DNA of 64,000 nt from an uncultured Anaerolineae bacterium. GTDB lineage: Bacteria; Chloroflexota; Anaerolineae; Promineifilales; Promineifilaceae. Location: the NCBI GenBank assembly GCA_905479495.1, contig CAJQMR010000001.1, forward strand, positions 62,001 to 126,000, in the 5' to 3' direction. Of the stretch, positions 8,790-17,350 are shown in pieces. The notes under the pieces were generated by a model. The model saw only the letters and a list, made by a program, of their open reading frames with translations. It had not been told where the DNA came from and searched no databases. The position numbers were made by a program, and so were the translations under genes. The first letter of the stretch is position 1, and the number at the start of each line of letters is the position of its first letter.

Positions 8790-9530
8790 ATGAATAACGA
8801 TATGATTGTCATCCAAGATTTGCACAAATATTTTGGCCAGATTGAAGCGGTAAAAGCCGTCAGCTTAACGGTTCGCCAGGGCGAAGTGGTTATCATTATT
8901 GGTCCCAGCGGCTCTGGCAAAAGCACCGTTCTGCGCTGCATCAATCATCTTGAAACCCCCACCAGCGGCAGCATCTACATCGAAGGGCTGCACCTGGAAG
9001 ATAAAAAGACCAACATCAATGAAGTGCGGGCTGAAGTGGGCATGGTATTCCAGCAATTCAACCTCTTCCCCCACCTCACCGCCCTGGAAAATGTAACCAT
9101 CGCTCAGCGATTAGTGCGCAAGCGGGACAAAGCCGAAGCGGAACGTATTGGCATGGAACAGTTGGAACGCGTGGGCATCCCGGAAAAAGCAGGCGCCTAT
9201 CCACGGCAGCTTTCTGGCGGACAGCAGCAGCGTGTGGCCATCGCCCGTTCCCTGGCCATGAACCCGAAAATCATGCTGTTTGATGAACCAACCAGCGCCC
9301 TGGACCCGGAAATGATTAAAGAAGTGCTGGATGTGATGCTGGACCTGGCCAAGGAAGGCATGACGATGGTAGTGGTCACCCACGAGATGGGCTTTGCTCG
9401 GGCCGCCGCCGACCGCATGGTGTTTATGGACAGCGGACAGGTGGTAGAAGTCGCTTCACCCGAGGATTTGTACAACAATCCGCAGCACCAACGCACCAAA
9501 TTATTCCTAAGCAAGATTTTGACCCATTAA
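8790..9530 (+). CDS. Polar amino-acid ABC transporter ATPase (GlnQ-like)
   Basis: 246 residues, the normal length for the PAAT family ATPase. All motifs are present: Walker [11 protein letters not shown]-loop [12 protein letters not shown], signature LSGGQQQR, Walker [15 protein letters not shown] and the switch histidine in VVTHEMGFA. It hydrolyses ATP in the cytoplasm to drive import through the permease encoded immediately upstream. The gene is the last of the transporter operon; no clear terminator follows, only a GGTAATC-type spacer. Confidence 0.95.
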   Translation: MNNDMIVIQDLHKYFGQIEAVKAVSLTVRQGEVVIIIGPSGSGKSTVLRCINHLETPTSGSIYIEGLHLEDKKTNINEVRAEVGMVFQQFNLFPHLTALENVTIAQRLVRKRDKAEAERIGMEQLERVGIPEKAGAYPRQLSGGQQQRVAIARSLAMNPKIMLFDEPTSALDPEMIKEVLDVMLDLAKEGMTMVVVTHEMGFARAAADRMVFMDSGQVVEVASPEDLYNNPQHQRTKLFLSKILTH

Positions 9531-9581
9531 TTGCCGTTATCGGTAATCAGTGAGTCAGTAATCGGTAAAAACAAAATTTGC

Positions 9582-9609
9582 TTGACATCTGGAGCAAGCT
9601 TTGTATGAT
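9582..9609 (+). promoter_or_regulatory. Probable sigma-70 promoter of the CHAT gene
   Basis: A perfect TTGACA (9582-9587) and TATGAT (9604-9609) are separated by 16 bases, 63 bases upstream of the CHAT ATG. It is the best consensus promoter I see in the window and suggests that the CHAT-nuclease-methyltransferase operon is expressed independently of the ABC transporter. Confidence 0.7.
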
Positions 9610-9672
9610 GCACAGTAGCCACGCCAAGAGCAACCAATCAAAATCAATCAAATAAGAAAAGAGAGCATTTCC

Positions 9673-11115
9673 ATGTCTGACTACCGCCATATATACCAAC
9701 TCATTGAAGCTATGTTCGATCTGGACGGCATCCGCACCCTTTGTATGGAGCTGAAGTTTGAAACCGGCGTTGACATTAGCTATGAAAATCTGGCAGGAGA
9801 TACGATTCGGCGCAAGTCGCAAGAACTGCAGGAGTTTGCCCGTCGCAACGGCATCACGCCAGAATTGTTGCAGGTAATCCACAGCCTGAAACCACGCATC
9901 GATTTAACTAAGTTTGGTGGCCCAGAACCGGATCTGTCTAAACCGGAAAGACCCGCTGAAGCCGAGGCTAATGGCAATGGGAGTAAAAACGAGGCACCGG
10001 CTGAACCGGAACCACCTAAAACGGTTTATGACAATTTTGACATCACAATACGGCCAACCGGCAATACGAATGAGTATTCTTTGGAAGCCAAATCACCTTA
10101 TGGGGAAACAGCCGCTTCCATTCGTCAAGTCTTTCCATTTGAAAATGATGAATTCCAAAATTTAGCGTATCGATTAAAGGATGTGCAAATTTCCGAGAAT
10201 CGATTTGCTCAGGACATGGGCGAAATTCTTCGGGGCTTTTTGTTCCAGCCGAAAATTCAGGAATTATTCAACACTAGTTTAAATCTAGCTCGAAATAATG
10301 GAAAAGAAGGCGTTCGGGTTCGCATCAACATTAATCAGGAATCAAATGAACTGTACCAGGTACCCTGGGAATATTGCCGAGATGACAAATCATTCCTAGC
10401 AGTAAACGACGACACACCACTGGTTCGCTATATGCCCACTAATCGTGCACCTGCACCTATTTCGGTACCTAGCACAGTGAAAATCCTGTTGGCTTGGGCC
10501 AATCCCAAAGATTTAGCTCAACTAGATATTCAAAGTGAACTTGACGCGGTAAAAGAAGCTTTAAGCAACTTAACCGAATCAGGAAAAGTTATCATTGAGG
10601 AACTACCAAACGCAACATCTGCAGAACTATTCTCGAAGGTAAGCAAAAATCCGCCTCACATTTTCCATTTCATTGGACATGGCAAACTTCAAAAGAATGG
10701 TAGCGGTGCCATTGCTTTAGATAGCCCAAGAAATAAACACGTTTTATTAGATGGTAATTTAATGTTAGATCTTTTTCAGGGAAATGACACCAAACTAATC
10801 ATCTTAAGCGCCTGCCAATCAGGGGCAACATCTGATAAATCCGAAAAATCCAGCTCGACAGAAGCGTTTATGGGGTTGGCTCCAAAGCTGGTATGGGGGG
10901 GACTGCCCGCCGTTGTGGCAATGCAATATGATTTACCTAACGAAGCTGCAAAACCATTTATGAAAACGCTTTATGAATTTTTAGCCATGGGCAAACCATT
11001 GGATTGGGCAGTAACAAAAGCTCGTTTAGGCCTAAGGTTCGCCATTCTAGAAAGTCCGTATTGGGGCATCCCTGTCCTGTTCATGCGTTCGCCTGACGGC
11101 AACATTTGGGTCTGA
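9673..11115 (+). CDS. CHAT-domain protease-like protein with N-terminal effector-associated domain
   Basis: 480 residues, soluble. Residues about 4-75 form an effector-associated (EAD-type) helical domain with FDLDGIRTLCMEL, YENLAG and ELLQVIHSLKP, clearly similar to the C-terminal end of the ROCO protein at 41.3 kb. A Pro/Glu-rich linker follows (about 80-118). The remainder is a CHAT (caspase HetF-associated with TPRs) domain: VPWEYCRDD near 230, then the catalytic dyad His336 (HFIGHG) and Cys381 (LSACQSG). Family members are caspase-clan proteases activated by partner proteins, often in defence or cell-suicide systems. The gene contains no ACGGCCGT. Its TGA overlaps the next ATG (TGATG), so the two are translationally coupled. 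Confidence 0.92.
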   Translation: MSDYRHIYQLIEAMFDLDGIRTLCMELKFETGVDISYENLAGDTIRRKSQELQEFARRNGITPELLQVIHSLKPRIDLTKFGGPEPDLSKPERPAEAEANGNGSKNEAPAEPEPPKTVYDNFDITIRPTGNTNEYSLEAKSPYGETAASIRQVFPFENDEFQNLAYRLKDVQISENRFAQDMGEILRGFLFQPKIQELFNTSLNLARNNGKEGVRVRININQESNELYQVPWEYCRDDKSFLAVNDDTPLVRYMPTNRAPAPISVPSTVKILLAWANPKDLAQLDIQSELDAVKEALSNLTESGKVIIEELPNATSAELFSKVSKNPPHIFHFIGHGKLQKNGSGAIALDSPRNKHVLLDGNLMLDLFQGNDTKLIILSACQSGATSDKSEKSSSTEAFMGLAPKLVWGGLPAVVAMQYDLPNEAAKPFMKTLYEFLAMGKPLDWAVTKARLGLRFAILESPYWGIPVLFMRSPDGNIWV

Positions 11116-11945
11116 TGGACCAGCGCCAAACCCTGAGCCAGTACAAACTGGCCAACTTCCTGGCCTGCCAGCGCCGCTTCCAGCTGCGCACGCTGCGCCG
11201 CTTGCCCTGGCCTGCCAGCCCTTTGCCCGAACGCACCGAACAGCTGTTGCAGCAAGGACAAGATTTTCATCAACTGTTAGAACGTCATTTTTTAGGTTTA
11301 CCCATCACGCAAAGCGCTATTCCCAACGGCCGTATCCAGCAATGGTGGCAAGCATTCAACGCCCATTCACCGGTTAAAAACTTACCTGACAGCGCCCACT
11401 TTCTGCCAGAAACAGGTCTGACGGTGCCGTTGGGTAATCATCTGCTGTACGGCCGTTTTGACCTGCTCGTCATAGGTGAAGATGCCCAAAACAAACCATT
11501 TGCCCACGTGTTCGATTGGAAAACCGGCCGTCCCGCGACGCTTGATGAGTTAAACGGCCGTTGGCAAACCCGCCTCTACTTAGCTCTGTTGGCCGAGGGC
11601 GGCAGCGCTTTTTGGCCGCAAGCCGTCCGGCTGGCCCCTGAGCAAATCAGCCTGACTTACTGGTATGTGCAGGACGCAGAAACGCCGATCACCATCAGCT
11701 ACAGTGCCGCAGAACACCAGGCAAACTGGGCTGAATTGCAGCAAATCGCCGCGCAGTTGGATGAGGCATTTGCCGTGGGCACCTGGCCTCTGACGGATGA
11801 TTGGCAAAAATGCCGGGAATGTGCTTACCAGGTTTACTGTGGACGGCAAGGTGCCGGTACGGCCGTTCCCGAACTCGACGAACACGACGCAGCAGAAGAA
11901 CCAGCCCCCCCTGACGAGCAGCTGCTTACCCCGGACCTACCCTAA
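11115..11945 (+). CDS. PD-(D/E)XK nuclease family protein (Cas4/RecB-like)
   Basis: 276 residues from the ATG at 11115, which shares one base with the CHAT stop codon. The nuclease core is visible as GRFDLLVI (metal-binding Asp) followed by the HVFDWKTGRP motif and QTRLYLALL, matching motifs II-III and QhxxY of the PDDEXK_1 family. Cysteines at position 18 (FLACQRR) and in the C-terminal KCRECAYQVYC could hold an iron-sulfur cluster, as in Cas4 and AddB. Function would be DNA end processing. No cas genes or CRISPR array are present. The gene holds several ACGGCCGT copies, unlike CHAT, so it looks like a resident gene to which CHAT was joined. Confidence 0.87.
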   Translation: MDQRQTLSQYKLANFLACQRRFQLRTLRRLPWPASPLPERTEQLLQQGQDFHQLLERHFLGLPITQSAIPNGRIQQWWQAFNAHSPVKNLPDSAHFLPETGLTVPLGNHLLYGRFDLLVIGEDAQNKPFAHVFDWKTGRPATLDELNGRWQTRLYLALLAEGGSAFWPQAVRLAPEQISLTYWYVQDAETPITISYSAAEHQANWAELQQIAAQLDEAFAVGTWPLTDDWQKCRECAYQVYCGRQGAGTAVPELDEHDAAEEPAPPDEQLLTPDLP

Positions 11946-11948
11946 ACC

Positions 11949-13139
11949 ATGACGCTAGACAATCTCGCCTTTTTGCTCTCTGATGAAGGACAGCGCTTGT
12001 TGGCTGATGTGGGACAACTAGGCGTCACCCCTGAAACCCATTTGCAGATTGCCACCTGGCTGCGCCAAAAATTGCCTAAAACTCAGGCCCAGGCCGTGCT
12101 GGAAACCATCGTATTGCGACAGCACGCTGCTAACAAGTTTAGCCGGGCGGAGCAAATGTATTTTGTGCGCGCCGCTTTGGAACAGGCGTCGGCGGAAGAG
12201 GTAGCGCAGCACCGCGCCCGCCGTTTTGCCGATCTGGGCTGCCAGCAGATTGCCGATTTGGGTTGCGGCATCGGCGGAGATGCCATTGCCTTGGCTGCTC
12301 AGGCAGAGGTTACCGGCGTAGAGTGGGAACCGGTGCGTCTAGCCATGGCTCAGGAAAACGTGCGGGTTTATGGTCATGGTGAACGATTCCATCCGCTGCA
12401 AGCTGATTTGTTCAGCTTGACGCCGCTGCGCCAGATGGATGCCCTCTTTTTCGACCCAGCCCGGCGGGACGAACACGGCCGTCGCTTTTTTTCATTGGCA
12501 CAGTATCAACCACCGCTCACCCTCATCGATCAGTGGCGGGCAGTGGTGCCGGAAACGGCCGTCAAAATCAGCCCTGGCGTTGATTATGCTGAACTACCAA
12601 ATGATGCAGAAGTGGAGTTTGTTTCGCTCAATGGGGAGATGAAGGAAGGGGTACTGTGGTACGGCCGTTTGCATTCCGGGGTCCAGCGGCGCGCCACCTT
12701 GCTGCCCGAGGGCCATACACTCACCACAGCCGATTTGCCCGCAGAACCAGTCGAATGCACATCGCCCAAAGCCTATATCTTCGAACCGGACAGCGCCGTC
12801 ATTCGGGCCCATCTGGTACAGGCTTTAGCGGTACAGCTCAGTGCCAGCCAGATTGACGAATCGATAGCCTATTTAACAGCGGATACGGCCGTAGCCTCCC
12901 CCTTTGCCCGCTGTTTTGTTGTGGAGGCCCACTTTCCGTTTCAGCTCAAGCGGCTGCGCCATTATCTACGGGAGCGGCAGGTGGGCAGCGTCACTATTAA
13001 AAAACGTGGTTCCCCACTGGAGCCAAGTAAATTGCAACAGCAGCTTCGCCTTAGCGGGCCAAAGGAACGCCATCGTTTTTTGTTTTTGACGCACGTTTTA
13101 GGGGAGCCAGCCGTGGTGGTGGCCACAGAAGAGCTATAA
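11949..13139 (+). CDS. Class I SAM-dependent methyltransferase with THUMP-like C-terminal domain
   Basis: 396 residues. The Rossmann methyltransferase core has motif I as ADLGCGIGGDAIALA (near residue 100), an acidic residue after GVEWEP, and motif IV as FFDPARRD. The C-terminal third (GSVTIKKRGSPLEP and around) fits the THUMP-like domain of the PG_1098 family. Family members are presumed RNA or protein methyltransferases; the substrate is unknown. It starts three bases after the nuclease stop and is the last gene before a strong terminator. Several ACGGCCGT copies are present, as in the nuclease. Confidence 0.88.
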   Translation: MTLDNLAFLLSDEGQRLLADVGQLGVTPETHLQIATWLRQKLPKTQAQAVLETIVLRQHAANKFSRAEQMYFVRAALEQASAEEVAQHRARRFADLGCQQIADLGCGIGGDAIALAAQAEVTGVEWEPVRLAMAQENVRVYGHGERFHPLQADLFSLTPLRQMDALFFDPARRDEHGRRFFSLAQYQPPLTLIDQWRAVVPETAVKISPGVDYAELPNDAEVEFVSLNGEMKEGVLWYGRLHSGVQRRATLLPEGHTLTTADLPAEPVECTSPKAYIFEPDSAVIRAHLVQALAVQLSASQIDESIAYLTADTAVASPFARCFVVEAHFPFQLKRLRHYLRERQVGSVTIKKRGSPLEPSKLQQQLRLSGPKERHRFLFLTHVLGEPAVVVATEEL

Positions 13140-13146
13140 AAGCAGC

Positions 13147-13183
13147 AACCTCTCGCAAGATAAACTCGCGAGAGGTTTGTTTT
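13147..13183. terminator. Intrinsic terminator between convergent genes
   Basis: AACCTCTCGC (13147-13156) pairs perfectly with GCGAGAGGTT (13168-13177), followed by TGTTTT. It closes the methyltransferase operon on the plus strand and lies just after the stop of the response regulator on the minus strand, so it may act both ways. Confidence 0.8.
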
Positions 13184-13213
13184 AAGAGATAAAAGTGATG
13201 GGAAATACGGCCG

Positions 13214-13600
13214 TTAGCCTACCCCATTGCTCAAATATTGGCGCAGCACTTCGCGCAGCTTGCGAATATCCAGCGGTTTTGGCAAATAGTCATCGCAGCC
13301 AGCTTCCAAGCAGCGTTCCCGATCCCCCACCAAAACCTGCGCCGTGGTAGCAATCAACGGCACAGGCGCTAAACGATCATCACCTTTAAATTCCCGTGCC
13401 AGATCTAGCCCACTTTTTCCAGGAAGGTTGATATCCAATAAAATAATATCAGGGACCATCGTGGTTAAAATCTGTTCGGCCGCAGATGCGTCAGCCGCTC
13501 TAATCAGCTCATGCCCCTCTGCTTCAACAATGCGTGATACAAGCAGCATATTTACTGGATTGTCTTCCACACAAAGAACTTTCTTATCTGTTTTCGCCAT
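13214..13600 (-). CDS. Single-domain response regulator
   Basis: 128 residues, a lone receiver domain of CheY type. The phosphorylation site is Asp56 (LLDINLPG), with the acidic pair Glu12-Asp13, the switch residue Thr85/86 (IATTAQ) and Lys108 (LPKPL). There is no DNA-binding or enzymatic output domain, so it must act by protein contact or as a phosphate shuttle. It has its own AAGG ribosome site and lies 165 bases downstream of the histidine kinase gene on the same strand, as the final gene of the sensor block. Its natural donor is the kinase encoded at 13766-17350. Confidence 0.93.
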   Translation of the reverse strand: MAKTDKKVLCVEDNPVNMLLVSRIVEAEGHELIRAADASAAEQILTTMVPDIILLDINLPGKSGLDLAREFKGDDRLAPVPLIATTAQVLVGDRERCLEAGCDDYLPKPLDIRKLREVLRQYLSNGVG

Positions 13601-13765
13601 AATGACTTACCTTAATTCAAATCTTCACTGCTAAGGTGTTTTGTAAGCGGTAAAGGCTCCACCATTTACTTAGATGTATAAGAGTATTACTACTATTGTA
13701 CATCACAATACCTTTCGCTCTATCTTATCACCACAGAAGCAATGTTATACATATCATAATAAACA

Positions 13766-16700
13766 CTAGGCAGAGCCTGAAGCGGCCTCTGCTATATGAA
13801 GGGCTGCTTTTGGTGGTTCATAGGGGATTGTGAATAGAAAAGTAGTGCCTTGTCCATATACACTTTCCAACCAAATTTCGCCACCATGTAACTCTACCAG
13901 TTTTTTCGTGATTGGCATCCCCAATCCAGTACCACCTGCCGCGCGATTCAAACCACCGTCAATCTGGCGGAACTGTTCAAATACAGCAGCAACATTCTCT
14001 TCCTTAACACCAATGCCGGTATCTCGGATGGAGCAGAGCACATGGTTAGGCTGGGCTTGCACCGAAATGGTAACGCTCCCTTTTTCTGTAAACTTGATAG
14101 CATTACCTACAATGTTCCACATCACCTGCCGCAGCCGGGTACGGTCTGCAATAACGGGTTTTACCTCTTCGTCTATATCTAGGTTCAGGAACAGTTTCTT
14201 CTCCTGGGCCAATGGTGCGGCAGTGGCCATAACATCATTTGCCAGTTGAGTAATATCTACTTCCTCATAACGCAGGTCCATTCGACCAGCTTCAATTTTG
14301 GACATATCCAGAATATCACCAATTAAACCGCGAAGGTGGTTACCACTTTCACGAATGAGCCTCACGTCTTCCTCCATGCGCTCATTCAAATCTCCGTCCA
14401 GACCTTCCAACAAAACATCGGCAAAACCAATGATAGAGTTGAGGGGTGTCCGTAGTTCATGGCTCATGCTGGCCAAAAATTCCGATTTTAGCACGTCAAC
14501 CTCGCGCAGCTTGGTAGACGTTTGTACCTGAACTGCGTATTGGTTTGCATTCTCCACCGCCACAGCAATTTGGGCAGCCAGGGTTGTCTGGACATTTAGA
14601 TCTTCCGGGGTAAAGTAATTCTCTTCATCAGATTGCAGGTCTAGCACACCGATGAGTTTACCACCTACCAACATGGGCAGAGCCATTTCTGAACGGGTTT
14701 CAGGTAACAGTGGATGGGGCATAAAATCAACAATGCGCCGCACGTGATTTTCCATGACACCTTTGTGGGTACGGGCTGCTCTGGCAACAATAGAATCTTC
14801 GTCAATGCTGATTTCGCGGCCTTCCAAACTCATGAGACGGCCAATATTACCAGCACCGGCTTTAAGCAGAAGTTTTTTACCGGTTTCATTGGTCAGGTAA
14901 ATATGGGCATGGTAAAGACCAAAACTGCTTTTAGCCAGGTCTACCACGGATTGTAGCAGTTCATCTACCTCTAAAATCGTGGAAGCAGCTGTACTCACTT
15001 GAGCTACTGTTTCCAGTTCGGAAGCCAGCCGTTCCTGCTCAGCCAAGGCGATTTGGGTTTGTTCAAATAAGCGGGCGGCTTCTAGTGCTTCGGCCAATTC
15101 CTGAGCAACAGCATCAATGATTTCTCGTTCTTCGTCTGTTAACGGCCGTTCCGGATCTTCCTCTATGCCAAAGCTACCAATAGATTCGCCTCGAATAGTA
15201 AGCTGCTTGCTTAAATGGGGTTGGGCCTCTAGCTTTTGTGCTGCACCATTTTGATTACTATTTAAGGAACCCTCTGCTTGAGCATTTAAAACCTGTAAAC
15301 CGGTAAGATCAAAACTGTAGCCAACTTTGTTTTGGTCCTGCTGATACTTTTTCCAACCTTCACGACTCATTTGCCGCTGCAGCAAGTTCAATTCACGTAA
15401 CCGACTTTCCATCTCCTGACGTAATCGGGTACTTTCCATAGCAATAGCAATCTGCCCACACAACCCTTCTAGCATCAGCTGATCATTGGCATTAACACCA
15501 TCGATCGCACTGCTCTGCACATCTAACACACCCAATACTTGATCACGCAGTTTAATAGGTACAGAAAGCTCACTCACCGTCTTGGGCAGCAGCGGATTGG
15601 CCTGCCAGTTGGGGTCATCGGCAACCCGTTTCCGTAAAACGGACTGCTTGGTCTCTGCTGCTTTACCGATAAGACCAACACCCATTGGCATGGAGTGATT
15701 CATTTCCAACATCTTCTGGCCTACATCTCCATACCCAACAACCAGGGCCAGTGTATCCATACTCTCGTCATAGCGAAGCAATTGCGTGTAATAATAACCA
15801 AACTGTTCCTGCACTTGAATAACAACACGTTGGTACAAATCATGCAAGTTCGTGGCCGCAGCAATCTCTTGGGCAACCTGCGTAGTTAGCTGCACTTCAC
15901 GCTCGCGGCGAGCCAGGCTAGTTATCGCATTTTCATTTAGTAATGCCGCCCGCAAAGCCAATGCGCTCTGTTCCGTTACGTCCTGGTAAACTTCTAATTT
16001 ATCTTCTGTAAAATAACCCTCTTCTGAGCTAGAAAAAATAACGATCCCTAACCAGTCACCACCAGCTTTGAGTGGATAGACAGCAATGCCGAGGGCACCA
16101 AACTTTTCGACCAAAGCCCTGGTTTCTGCGGTGGCACGTTCATCTGTCTTAATATTGTGACTGATGAATGATTCATCCGTCTTAAAAGAATCGGGGATAT
16201 AGTCTAACGGAATACGGGTGCCATCGGGCAGCCGAACCAGGTTACCTTCTGGCTCATCGGTTTTCTTGAGCACCAGTTCGGCAGAATCCCCCATTTTATC
16301 CAACATAAATACAGAAATTGCCGTTTTGGGGAAATACTTGGCTTTATCCACAATAACTTTAAAAACATCATCTTGCGTTTGAGCGACCACCAATGCCTGA
16401 CGAATTTCCAAACGGCGCTGGGTTCGTTCCTCATTTTGCTGAATGTTTTCTAACCGTTTGGCATTTACAATTGCCAACCCAATTGTTTTACCGATGGTAA
16501 GCAGCGTTTCTTCATCTTGTTCAGAAAACGATGTATCTTCATCAAAAATGAGATTAATGACGCCTAGTGAATCTTCCTGGAAGAGTAAGGGAAACGAAAC
16601 AACATTTTGCAGACCTTGTTTGGCCAGTGCTTTGCGCACAGTAGGCTCCAAGCGCTTATCCTTCAAAATCTTTCTACTCGTTGTAACCTGTTTTTGGGCC

Positions 16701-17350
16701 AGCGTGAGGCCAGACAGGCTTCCCTTTAGCGGTAATATCGAGCCTGCTTCCAAAGCTTCTTCGTTAAAGCCATAGGAAGCATGAAGTCGCAAACATTGCT
16801 CGGCTTCATCTAGCAGGAATAAGGCAACAGAAGGAGCACCGGTAAATTCAACAATTGCTTCTGTGGCCTGGGTAATAACCGTTTGTAAATCTGACGCATG
16901 ATGGAGCGTTTCAGCAATAGCGTGGACCGTGGCCAGAGAGCCAATCTTGCTTTCAAGTTGTTGCTTTTCTTCCCAAGCCGCTTCTATTCTAGCCGTAACA
17001 TCTTTACCTACAGATATGAGATGGGTGATCTGGCCAGCAGCATCCTGTACAGGGGTAATGGTTTTCTCTTCATAGTAAAAGGACCCATCTTTCTTTTTGT
17101 TAATGGACATACCCCGAAAAGTCTCGCCGCCCAGAACGGTCTGCCAGAGCTTCTCGTAGAAAGTGTTGTCATGTTCGCCCGATTTCAGGATGCGCGGTGT
17201 TTTACCGAGAACATCTTTTGCAGCGTACCCAGTCACCGTCTCGAATACCGGGTTGACATAAACAATCACACCATCTGTGTCTGTTATCAGAATGTGATCG
17301 TCCGTTTGTTCCGCCAGGGCGCGAAAAATCTCATTATCCAGGTTCATCAT
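13766..17350 (-). CDS. Soluble sensor histidine kinase, PAS-GAF(4)-HisKA-HATPase
   Basis: 1194 residues with no membrane segment. Domains in order: PAS (about 1-125), GAF (145-300), GAF (315-465), GAF (485-645), truncated-GAF GW module (651-760, with REGWKKY), GAF (775-945), HisKA with phospho-acceptor His964 (SMSHELRTPL), and HATPase_c with N-box Asn1083, G1 DTGIGV (1110-1115) and G2 GGTGLG (1139-1144). It autophosphorylates on His964 and should pass phosphate to the receiver encoded next. It is the only kinase in the 26-kb block and the only large protein there without the shared C-terminal tail. Its ATG overlaps the stop of the preceding gene (ATGA), so the two products are made in a coupled way. 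Confidence 0.95.
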   Translation of the reverse strand: MMNLDNEIFRALAEQTDDHILITDTDGVIVYVNPVFETVTGYAAKDVLGKTPRILKSGEHDNTFYEKLWQTVLGGETFRGMSINKKKDGSFYYEEKTITPVQDAAGQITHLISVGKDVTARIEAAWEEKQQLESKIGSLATVHAIAETLHHASDLQTVITQATEAIVEFTGAPSVALFLLDEAEQCLRLHASYGFNEEALEAGSILPLKGSLSGLTLAQKQVTTSRKILKDKRLEPTVRKALAKQGLQNVVSFPLLFQEDSLGVINLIFDEDTSFSEQDEETLLTIGKTIGLAIVNAKRLENIQQNEERTQRRLEIRQALVVAQTQDDVFKVIVDKAKYFPKTAISVFMLDKMGDSAELVLKKTDEPEGNLVRLPDGTRIPLDYIPDSFKTDESFISHNIKTDERATAETRALVEKFGALGIAVYPLKAGGDWLGIVIFSSSEEGYFTEDKLEVYQDVTEQSALALRAALLNENAITSLARREREVQLTTQVAQEIAAATNLHDLYQRVVIQVQEQFGYYYTQLLRYDESMDTLALVVGYGDVGQKMLEMNHSMPMGVGLIGKAAETKQSVLRKRVADDPNWQANPLLPKTVSELSVPIKLRDQVLGVLDVQSSAIDGVNANDQLMLEGLCGQIAIAMESTRLRQEMESRLRELNLLQRQMSREGWKKYQQDQNKVGYSFDLTGLQVLNAQAEGSLNSNQNGAAQKLEAQPHLSKQLTIRGESIGSFGIEEDPERPLTDEEREIIDAVAQELAEALEAARLFEQTQIALAEQERLASELETVAQVSTAASTILEVDELLQSVVDLAKSSFGLYHAHIYLTNETGKKLLLKAGAGNIGRLMSLEGREISIDEDSIVARAARTHKGVMENHVRRIVDFMPHPLLPETRSEMALPMLVGGKLIGVLDLQSDEENYFTPEDLNVQTTLAAQIAVAVENANQYAVQVQTSTKLREVDVLKSEFLASMSHELRTPLNSIIGFADVLLEGLDGDLNERMEEDVRLIRESGNHLRGLIGDILDMSKIEAGRMDLRYEEVDITQLANDVMATAAPLAQEKKLFLNLDIDEEVKPVIADRTRLRQVMWNIVGNAIKFTEKGSVTISVQAQPNHVLCSIRDTGIGVKEENVAAVFEQFRQIDGGLNRAAGGTGLGMPITKKLVELHGGEIWLESVYGQGTTFLFTIPYEPPKAALHIAEAASGSA

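Noticed and set aside
11115..13139. A CRISPR adaptation module suggested by the Cas4-like nuclease
   Set aside because: No cas1, cas2 or repeat-spacer array is present in the window; the nuclease is better treated as a general PD-(D/E)XK family member.
13601..13765. A separate promoter for the response regulator in the 165-base gap after the kinase gene
   Set aside because: Only weak TTGTGA/TTATAC-like words at poor spacing are present, so I cannot distinguish a promoter from chance.
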